DNA of 64,000 bases from Liolophura sinensis (taxonomy: Eukaryota > Mollusca > Polyplacophora > Chitonida > Chitonidae), in NCBI RefSeq assembly GCF_032854445.1, contig NC_088297.1:20595127-20659126 (forward strand), written 5' to 3'. Shown in pieces: positions 22,245 through 31,939 of this stretch. The notes beneath the pieces are model-generated. The model did not search any database. It saw only the letters and a list, made by a program, of their open reading frames with translations, and was not told the origin of the DNA. How positions within the stretch are numbered: position 1 is the first letter of the stretch; each line of letters begins with the position of its first letter. The position numbers were made by a program, and so were the translations under genes.

Positions 22245-25200
22245 TTATTTGTTGAACAAGCCTTCGTCAGGATAGGACATCAGCACCACAACTTCTTCTC
22301 TCAGGACATCGCCATCTTGCCAACAACTCTTCACACAGGTGAAAATTAAAACAGTTCCAAACTCTATGGGGCGTTCTGAAAAACGTTATGAAATACAACC
22401 AAGTTACTACCTCAAGAAAAACGTCATGTCTAAATGTACAGCAAAGACTATTGTTTTTTTTTTCTCTTTCATTGTTGTTGTTGTTGTTAATGTTTTCTTA
22501 CAACCCAATGATAAAATCCCCACTAATTGCAGACAGCCATTTTAAAGGTGGAGAAAATGTAAAAATTATATGAAGTTATGATGTAAGGATGTGAAAAGTT
22601 AGTTGTAAATATGGTCTGATATTTTTTTCAATTTTTCTTTAAAATGAAAAAGACACTTGAAAATCATTTTGATATGATGGGTAGTTGAGACCACCTGTTG
22701 GTATAAGGTGTCCTTGCGTAATAACGTTACAAATGAGGGTATATCACATATTTAATAAAAAATTTCCAGCTAATAAATGTCTTTTACCTGGATTTTTATC
22801 ATCTTTATTTTTTTAGTATATTCATAAATATTATTATAATTAACATTAAATGCATGAGTTTTGATATAAACACCAAATATGCATTTGAATAAATTTACTA
22901 ATCTGGCATCAAACCCTTGTTTAGAACATTATTATGCAAAAAACATATATACCTAGAGGTGATCCTGAACACCGATCATACAAAAATATACAATGGTTCA
23001 AATAGCCTTTTCTCCTGAAGGAAAAAGTTGAAAAAAATATTGAAGATCATATTTGGAAATAAGTTTATAAGCTCTTTCATCTGATTTTGGCATCAAGTTC
23101 ATCTTTTCTCCTCCTTTAAGCCCAGCAGTCTGGGATTTCAACTTAATAAAAAAAAATTTCAAGTCAACAGTACATTTCTGACAGGTAAATTGATTTATAA
23201 TTTGGCTTTGGAGGAAACATATGGAATTCTGTGTAGAAGTTGGTCAAATAGCATACATTCCTGTTGCATATATTTCTTGCCAGGGAAACTTATTTATTAC
23301 TTATTTGAAATTTGTTGAAGACATACTCAAGAATTCCGACTTTACTATCTGCTGGAGGGCAGTGTTATAGGTAAATGAAACTGACGTACCCACAATAAAC
23401 CACCAATCTTTGACAAATAACTGACGAACTTGCCAAACTGAGAGAATTTCATTGCGAACAACTGACGAACTTGCCAAAATGAGAGAGTCAGATGGTCATG
23501 TAAGATTACACATTAGTCCACAATCAAGCACTTATTGTAACCAATGCCCTGGGGACAATCAACTGCTTATTGTAGCCAATGCCCTGGGGACAATCAACCG
23601 CTTATTGTAACCAATGCCCTGGGGTCAATCAACTGCTTATTGTAACCAATGCCCTGGGGACAATCAAGCACTCATTGTAACCAATGCCCTGAGGACAATC
23701 AAGCGCTCATTGTAACCAATGTCCTGAGGACAATCAAGCGCTCATTGTAACCAATGCCCTGAGGACAATCAAGCGCTCATTGTAACCAATGCCCTGAGGA
23801 CAATCAAGCGCTCATTGTAACCAATGTCCTGAGGACAATCAACCGCTTATTGTAACCAATGCCCTGGGGACAATCAACCGCTTATTGTAACCTATGTCCT
23901 GAGGACAATCAACCGCTTATTGTAACCAATGCCCTGGGGACAATCAAGCGTTCATTGTAACCAATGCCCTGGGGACAATCAAGCGCTCATTGTAACCAAT
24001 GCCCTGAGGACAATCAAGCGCTCATTGTAACCAATGCCCTGAGGACAATCAAGCGCTCATTGTAACCAATGTCCTGAGGACAATCAACCGCTTATTGTAA
24101 CCAATGCCCTGAGGACAATCATGCGCTCATTGTAACCAATGCCCTGAGGACAATCAAGCGCTCATTGTAACCAATGCCCTGGGGACAATCAAGCGCTCAT
24201 TGTAACCAATGCCCTGAGGACAATCAAGCGCTCATTGTAACCAATGCCCTGGGGACAATCAACCGCTCATTGTAACCAATGCCCTGAGGACAATCAACCG
24301 CTCATTGTAACCAATGCCCTGAGGACAATCAAGCGCTCATTGTAACCAATGCCCTGGGGACAATCAACCGCTCATTGTAACCAATGCCCTGAGGACAATC
24401 AACCGCTTATTGTAACCAATGCCCTGGGGACAATCAAGCACTCATTGTAACCAATGCCCTAGGGACAATCAACCGCTTATTGTAACCAATACCCTGGGGA
24501 CAATCAACTGCTTATTGTAACCAATGCCCTGGGGACAATCAACCGCTTATTGTAACCAATGCCCTGGGGACAATCAACTGCTTATTGTAACCAATGCCCT
24601 GGGGACAATCAACCGCTTATTGTAACCAATGCCCTGGGGACAATCAACTGCTTATTGTAACCAATGCCCTGGGGACAATCAAGCACTCATTGTAACCAAT
24701 GCCCTGAGGACAATCAAGCGCTCATTGTAACCAATGTCCTGAGGACAATCAAGCGCTCATTGTAACCAATGCCCTGAGGACAATCAAGCGCTCATTGTAA
24801 CCAATGCCCTGAGGACAATCAAGCGCTCATTGTAACCAATGTCCTGAGGACAATCAACCGCTTATTGTAACCAATGCCCTGGGGACAATCAAGCGCTCAT
24901 TGTAACCAATGCCCTGGGGACAATCAACCCCTTATTGTAACCAATGCCCTGGGGACAATCAAGCGCTCATTGTAACCAATGCCCTAGGGACAATCAACCG
25001 CTTATTGTAACCAATGCCCTGGGGACAATCAACTGCTTATTGTAACCAATGCCCTGGGGACAATCAACCGCTTATTGTAACCAATGCCCTGGGGACAATC
25101 AACTGCTTATTGTAACCAATGCCCTGGGGACAATCAAGCGCTCATTGTAACCAATGCCCTGGGGACAATCAACTGCTTATTGTAACCAATGCCCTGGGGA

Positions 25201-28200
25201 CAATCAACCACTTATTGTAACCAATGCCCTGGGGACAATCAACCGCTTATTGTAACCATTTCCCTGGGGACAATCAACCGCTTATTGTAACCAATGCCCT
25301 GGGGACAATCAAGCGCTTATTGTAACCAATGTCCTGAGGACAATCAAGCACTTATTGTAACCAATGCCCTGAGGACAATCAAACGCTTATTGTAACCAAT
25401 GCCCTGAGGACAATCAAGCGCTCATTGTAACCAATGCCCTGGGGACAATCAAGCGCTTATTGTAACCAATGCCCTGAGGACAATAGGAGCAGCAGAATCC
25501 TGAAAATTCTCTGTCCAAGAATGGGAGTGAACCCAGGCCTCAGGTGAGACAGTGACTGAAAGGCAAGCACCAGAACCACTCTGTCACAAATCCATATCCT
25601 GTTACAATGTTTGTCTATGTTTGCAACAAGCTTTGTCTATTCATCTCTTTCTACAATGCTTGCGTATTCTCTGGATACAACAGCGGCCCTTGTCACAATG
25701 CTTGCCTATTCTCTTGATACAACAGCGGCCCTTGTCACAATGCTTGCCTATTCTCTTGATACAACAGTGGCCCTTGTCAAAATGCTTGCCTGTTCTCTTG
25801 ATACAACAGCGGCCCTTGTCACAATGCTTGCCTATTCTCTTGATACAACAGCGGCCCTTGTCACAATGCTTGCCTATTCTCTGGATACAACAGCGGCCCT
25901 TGTCACAATGCTTGCCTATTCTCTGGATACAACAGCGGCCCTTGTCACAATGCTTGCCTATTCTCTTGATACAACAGTGGCCCTTGTCACAATGCTTGCC
26001 TGTTCTCTTGATACAACAGCGGCCCTTGTCACAATGCTTGCCTATTCTCTTGATACAACAGCGGCCCTTGTCACAATGCTTGCCTATTCTCTGGATACAA
26101 CAGCGGCCCTTGTCACAATGCTTGCCTATTCTCTTGATACAACAGCGGGCCTTGTCACAATGCTTGCCTATTCTCTGGATCCATACAACAGCGGCCCTTG
26201 TTACAATGCTTGCCTACTCTCTGGATACAACAGCGGCCCTTATCACAATACTTGCCTATTCTCTTGATACAACAGCGGCCCTTGTCACAATACTTGCCTA
26301 TTCTCTGGATACAACAGCGGCCCTTGTCACAATGCTTGCCTATTCTCTTGATACAACAGTGGCCCTTGTCACAATGCTTGCCTGTTCTCTTGATACAACA
26401 GCGGCCCTTGTCACAATGCTTGCCTATTCTCAGGATACAACAGCGGCCCTTGTCACAATGCTTGCCTATTCTCTGGATACAACAGCGGCCCTTGTCACAA
26501 TGCTTGCCTATTCTCTGGATACAACAGCAGCCCTTCTCACAAAGCTTGCCTGTTCTCTTGATACAACAGTGAGCCTTGTCACAATGCTTGCCTGTTCATC
26601 TCCTGCGACATTTCTTAAGTATTCTTTTTTTGGTAAAATGTTTGCTTACTCATCCCTTTTTACAAGTCCTTACCCTCTGTATTCTCAATCTGCAACACAT
26701 AAGCTAAAGCTGGCATCAGTTGAAGCTCAAACACCCTGCGCTCTCCACACACTGGACATGGCGGGATGGAAGTTGAGAGTGGACACCCTGCAGAATCTGA
26801 TAGAAACAGTGGCTCCCCAGCCCACTGATACCTGTCACAGGGGAGAAGTCATTATTTCTGTCATTGGTGATCAAGATGTGTGGTGCAAACAGGCAAAAAT
26901 TAAAAAATAAACACAGACCAATCTGACAGAGCCAGTAGTAACTTAATTCAGAATGTAAAACATTTATTTTTCAACCTGAGGACTTTTTAAAATTGGGGCT
27001 ATCTGTTGACCAATGTATCATAATTTGAAATTATTATGCTCTACAATTCACAACAATTTTGAACTTTGAAACTTTGGCTTAAGTAAAAAATCCTCTGTGG
27101 AACAAGAAGCTGATATTTTATTTGGACAGGTCAAAACAACTGGAAATTTCTGGAATTAAAAATTAAGTATCACACCTTAAACACTGCTCTGGACATAATG
27201 TCAAAGTCTTTTTGAACCTGTACAGCTGCTTGTCACCATGTTTAATTTCACTTTTTTCATACTTTTCACCTGAGCCTCCACTGCAAAAAAAAAACAAAAC
27301 AAAACCAAATCACAAGATGTATCCACTATTTATGAAACTGATACAAGAAATCTCCGGACAAAATGTTACATGATTATCAGTGATAAGGTGCATTCAATGT
27401 AAACACAAAAATAAGCAAAGTCTCCAAATCACAGTTCAGACCATCATCATGTTAAACAATATCCTAGGTCAAATGTGGACAAGCTAGAGACACAGGATGC
27501 AGGTTCAATCCTGACTCTGGTAGGCGAATTTGTAGATTTCTTTCCTGTGATGGTTTAGTGGGACTTAAGTGACAACAGGTGGTCATTGTCCATTGAGGAG
27601 TCATAATTTTGTTGGGGGATCGCTTTCCTGGAACATGAAATGCAAATAGGCCTTCACAACTATAAAGGGACCTTATGTTATCAAGGGTAACTTGTCAAAA
27701 TTCAGTGATTTATGCCAGGCAATCCTGTTCCCTTACCTCACAAAACCGTTTAACAACTGTTTAAGTGGAAAATTCTTGATTGCAGCATAAAAGAACAACC
27801 AAATAAATAAAAAATAAGGTAACAACCTAATAGGGTAATGTAATAATAGGTAAATAGCTAAAATATCTGTTATTTTGGACAAAATGGTAGGTAATGCTGC
27901 ATTGTACAAAATAAAATGTTAATTTTTATCTAAGCTAAAAGCACACACACTTCCTCTATGTAAGAGTTCCTGTGTGAATGAATTCTAGGAGAGGTAAACA
28001 TTCAGGGTCTAGGAGAGGTAAACATTCAGGGTCTAGGAGAGGTAAACATTCAGGGTCTAGGAGAGATAAACATTCAGGGTCTAGGAGAGGTAAACATTCA
28101 GGGTCTAGGAGAGGTAAACATTCAGGGTCTAGGAGAGGTAAACATTCAGGGTCTAGGAGAGGTAAACATTCAGGGTCTGGGAGAGGTAAACATTCAGGGT

Positions 28201-30218
28201 CTGGGAGAGATAAACATTCAGGGTCTAGGAGAGGTAAACATTCAGGGTCTAGGAGAGGTAAACATTCAGGGTCTAGGAGAGGTAAACATTCAGGGTCTAG
28301 GAGAGGTAAACATTCAGGGTCTAGGAGAGGTAAACATTCAGGGTCGGATACAACCTTCTAATTTGGGCACCCTTTCAGCCGGGGTCTCATGTTTATCCAG
28401 TTTATTCAATGCTCTTTTATTGTTGAAAAAATATATATATATATTTATAGTAATAAAATTTTTGCACAGTATTTTTAATACTGATGTACACGTATGATCT
28501 ATCAATGAATTATACATTTAAGAAAGTGCAACGGCTTTTTCTGTAAGACACACCTGGATATTCAATCAATGTTACTTCAACGGCACTTGGGTTAAATTTT
28601 CATGGGGGAGATGGGAAAACATTGGCTTCGAGTCTGACGCTACCGTCTGCGTTTTCGTCTTTTCGGGACAGTAAGAAATCGTCCTATTCCTCCACCAGTA
28701 GATGAAATCAAATCGGCACTACGTTTTACACAGTGGACATGGCTAGAACTCTGTATATATTGTGCAAGCTGCCAGTTGTTTTCGGTCTACCACAAGGCAT
28801 TTTGGCATTTTGGCGTCACTCACAATGAGGCTACACCTTGTTCCTAAGCGCCTCTAGAGTCACAAGGTTTGTACACACGTACAATGTATTATAAACACAA
28901 GAACCACAAGATGGAAGTAAACAAAGACTGAGAATGAGGTAAAAGGTTGCACAGCAGTCGATGGCACAAATGTACGACAAACGGTGACCATGAAAACAGA
29001 GTTAAAAGGAAAAACCGCCTCGACAAATCCTCTCGTATTTGCCAAATTTAAATATGAGTTGTTCTTTGAATTTGGGCTCTTGTTAAGTTTATTTGGGTGT
29101 TTGAGGGGCTTTCTTAATTTGAGTGACGGTAACCGGCAAGAAAACCATTCTGTATCCGACCCTGACATTATATAGACATGACCATTTTGGTGCGCATAAC
29201 CTACATTAGTAGAGAAAGTGGTTTTTAATTTTGGTTAATGAAAAAATAATGAAATACTTTAAAGAACTGCAGTTGAAAGAAAAAATTCCTTTCAAAAGCC
29301 CAATAAAACCTGAAAAGTAGGTTCCTTTGAGGAAGTTGGGGGAGGGGGTAGATGTGTTTTAGGAACAGAAATACCTGTCGTCATAGAAAGTTTCTCTATA
29401 ACCACACCCTTCTTTCCTCTCATACTCCTTCAGCAACTGGTGAACATGTCTGTCTTCAAACTGTTGCACACAAAGACTTTCTGCCAATGTTGAAATAAAA
29501 TATGGAATAAACCGTCTTTGACTGTTTCCAGACACTTGATTATCAAATTCACTGAGATCTCCATGCGACAGTATTGTTGTCCTCTCTGCTGCAACCTTAT
29601 TGGATGATGCTGTGACAGGTGATGTAAACTGGCATTTCAATGGACTACTCTCTACACAATCATCCAATGAGCTCCTCGCACTGTCATCATGAATATGCAT
29701 TTGCTGGAAATGAATAGAACACTCTGAGATGGCCGTCTTTTCATTCTGGTCTTTTTCACAGTCATCAGTCATATCTGGAGAACCTGTCTCCTTCCCTTTT
29801 TGAATAATACTGTCCTCAGAAGTTTTGGTGTCCCCATTTTCATTTCTCAATTGCTGTTGGCTTTTACAATCTGTTTCCATGACAACTCTGACACATTCTT
29901 CATCGTCAAGGCCCCAATCATCTGCAGAATCACACCAGTGATTAGGATTGGTTGAAGAAGCACCCCTGATCCCTGAACTTTCATCGACAGAAGCTGAATG
30001 TAGGTCACTATCCACTTTTGTTTGGCTCCTAAAAATTCTCCAGCTGAAAAAAAATAATCAGTATTAAAAGGTAAAAAATCACAAGTTGCCATAAAAAACT
30101 AGTACATGTAGCAAGAAAGTTTAGAAACCAAATGCAACATTCATACATGTAAGCTTTAATATCAAAAACATTCACAGTCTCCAATTGTAAATTTACAATC
30201 AAGTATTTAAACTCATCC

Positions 30219-30259
<41 letters not shown>

Positions 30260-31655
30260 AGTCATGTAATGTCCTGTTGTAAGCATTTTATGATAAACAT
30301 GTTAAAAGTCTAATGTTAAAAAATACTAGATGAGATAGAGGCAATGCATGTACATTAAACAAATATGAATGTAATAAAGTTTGCAAGAAATAGACTAATA
30401 AAAGTAATCTGAATGCATGAACACAGGTAATTAACTCTCAGAATATATTGCATTTGTATGTATCAAAAATTAAACAAAAATAAAAAAACCTTACCTCTTG
30501 GCTTTTCCTTGGCAGTCAGGTGTTACACAAGCAAAAATATACAATGTCCTGTTGAAGGCAGAGTCTAGCTGACAGAAGAGTTGAGTGACAAGTAACATTC
30601 CTTTCTGACATTCCTCACACTGTGGTCCAACTGAGCTTGCACACATCCAGTTCTACAATCAAAATGATCAGACACTTTAATTGTTATGGTAGCTTGAACA
30701 TGGACTGTAGGCCTACATATTATGAATTCATCATTAGCATTTTTACATCAATTGGTTACACTTAAGAAATACCTCAACAGTTAAATTGACAGTGGTCGTT
30801 TAACACTTTCACAGGATCTCTCCAAGCCCAGAAAAATGTGTATTAGTTAGTGTCTGAAATTAAGCATGGGTTTATTGAAGGTCTGTTTTTTTACTGTTGT
30901 TTTCTTACTGTGGTCATGACTTGTTTATGAATGTGAATTAACGTATGCCACTTCTGTTCACTTCCTGTGCATACATTTATTGTAGGGATATAAAAAGCCC
31001 CTCAGGGGTTTCTATACCCACCAGTTAATCTTTAATGTAATTTAATTCTACACAAAATCCATTTGTTTGGTGATTTGACTTCAGTTTTTCAATGACTTAT
31101 TTACACATGATTAGTGAATCAAATCAAAAACATGCATCATAATGCTTTCTCTGTAACTAAAATGCGTTCAAATAGTTCTCATTTTTGATACGCCAACTGA
31201 CTGATTTGCTGGTTGGCTGCATGGTCTCGACTTAAATTTGTAACCAAAACAACCAGACAGCATTTGTGTCCCAGAGAAGTTGAAAGTATTGTCGTCTGTA
31301 GGTGAGTTAGATCTGAGCTTCTGATTATTCTGTCTCTTCCAACTCTATGGCACTTCTTCAAAGCATTAACAAAGGGGGATTTGTAAAGCTGAGGTTGATG
31401 TCACATGGTAAAGTAATGTCCATTCATCGTCGAAATGCTTTTCATAATGACCATCCAAGAAGCGGGTTAGCTACCAACAAAGTTATCAACCTTGTCTTTA
31501 CAACCGCCTTATTTGGTGTTATTGTCGTTGTCGATGAGGCTGACACTCACCGGCGAACCGCCTATCTTGTCAGTGAACCATGAAACATCAGTTTCGTGTT
31601 TCGTGGCAATAAATTGGTCGTGAAAGCCAATGTAAACTTCTGACAGATTTGCCAT
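22245..31655 (-). CDS. PDCD2L: Programmed cell death 2-like protein, complete, six exons
   Basis: PDCD2 and PDCD2L are known as chaperones or adaptors for ribosomal protein uS5 in 40S assembly. Coding exons in gene order: 31551-31655, 30495-30652, 29375-30043, 27176-27280, 26674-26831, 22245-22375; all GT-AG with matching phases, 441 residues (human about 358). N-terminus: MANLSEVYIGFHDQ, then WFTDKIGGSP. The first zinc-knuckle region has C47, C50, C77 and C82 (QCEEC; ACVTPDC), followed by WRIFRSQ. Exon 3 has the family signature (CDSADDWG) and a long polar acidic insert that explains the extra length. The C-terminal domain has EKYEKSEIKHGD, YQWAGEPLFL, a second set of cysteines C371, C374, C412, C416 (CPVCGERRVFELQLMPAL; TCVKSCW) and ends YPDEGLFNK. 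Introns 3 and 5 hold large minisatellites. It shares a promoter region with RAB20. Confidence 0.96.
22576..23289. other. PDCD2L intron 5, plain part
   Basis: AT-rich intron sequence (about 70-75% A+T by eye), nothing recognised. Confidence 0.4.
23290..23430 (-). mobile_element. SINE-like element family 3, eroded copy
   Basis: acatactcaagaattccgac, then acccacaataaaccaccaat, ctttgacaaataactgacga and acttgccaa match the family 3 body. Lies beside the 35-bp array. Confidence 0.5.
23519..25484. repeat. 35-bp minisatellite, about 56 copies, PDCD2L intron 5
   Basis: Unit: caatcaagcgctcattgtaa then ccaatgccctgagga, strictly 35 bp and head-to-tail for almost 2 kb. Variants are g/a in ctgagga/ctgggga, aagcgctcat/aaccgcttat and gccct/gtcct. 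Each unit holds the dyad cattg-taac-caatg (or attg/caat) and a CCAAT pentamer; the gtcctgaggac form is a second dyad. Confidence 0.97.
25650..26600. repeat. 42-bp minisatellite, about 22 copies, PDCD2L intron 5
   Basis: Unit: caatgcttgcctattctctt then gatacaacagcggcccttgtca. The 42-bp period is a multiple of three without stops on the plus strand, so long false frames arise. It begins about 74 bases past the donor of PDCD2L exon 5 (minus strand). Confidence 0.96.
26985..27107. mobile_element. MITE family M3, partial copy
   Basis: Ends with tttggcttaagtaaaaaatcctctgtggaac, close to the right end of the 13515 and 14588 copies. Left end not recognised. Within PDCD2L intron 4-exon 4 flank. Confidence 0.4.
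27490..27815 (+). mobile_element. SINE-like element family 3, eroded copy
   Basis: gatgcaggttcaatcctgac looks like an old B-box region; the end gtggaaaattcttgattgca, then caaataaataaaa fits the family tail. In PDCD2L intron 3. Confidence 0.4.
27985..28345. repeat. 24-bp minisatellite, about 15 copies, PDCD2L intron 3
   Basis: Unit ctaggagaggtaaacattca gggt, with occasional gaga/gggag variants. Stays open on the plus strand as SRRGKHSG repeats, but the frame is inside a minus-strand intron. Confidence 0.96.
28346..29374. other. PDCD2L intron 3, remaining part
   Basis: Short TA tract at about 28431-28447; frames at 28860-29175 on both strands are shadows. Nothing recognised. Confidence 0.4.
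30225..30256. repeat. A-run, 32 bp
   Basis: Uninterrupted A's on the plus strand (T's in the PDCD2L transcript), in PDCD2L intron 2, about 180 bases upstream of the exon 3 acceptor. Confidence 0.95.
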
Positions 31656-31939
31656 CGTCTCCCAGTCGCTTATACAAATACCAATCAGCGTATGAGAAGC
31701 ATTTCGCAACAGCTGAAACAACAAATATTGTCACCGGCACGTGGTGTTTCGTGTTGTGGAATGAGGTCATTTTTCCCTCTTGTATGCGCGAGTAAAGTTG
31801 AAACTTCCTGTGTTGTGGCGCGAAAACATCACAGGGAGGTGGGACTTCGTTGTCGAGAAGCGCAAGGCTAGAATGTATCAGTCCACTTGAGGGTATTTGT
31901 TATTTCTTCTTTAAATAACGCCCTTCGAAAAGAGAGATC
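31656..31939. promoter_or_regulatory. Shared divergent promoter of PDCD2L and RAB20
   Basis: The 284 bp between the two start codons must hold both 5' UTRs and core promoters. Visible candidate sites: CCAAT at 31681-31685, an E-box CACGTG at 31738-31743, an ETS-type core (acttcctgt, 31803-31811) and an E2F-like ggcgcgaaaa at 31817-31826. No TATA box. GC-richer than the flanks. Sites are by sequence pattern only. Confidence 0.7.

Noticed and set aside
23519-25484. CRISPR array
   Set aside because: Regular 35-bp period has no unique spacers between repeats; it is a simple head-to-tail minisatellite in an animal intron.
27978-28361. 127-codon SRRGKHSG-repeat frame as a basic repeat protein
   Set aside because: Entirely a 24-bp minisatellite inside a PDCD2L intron, opposite strand, with no flanking coding signal.
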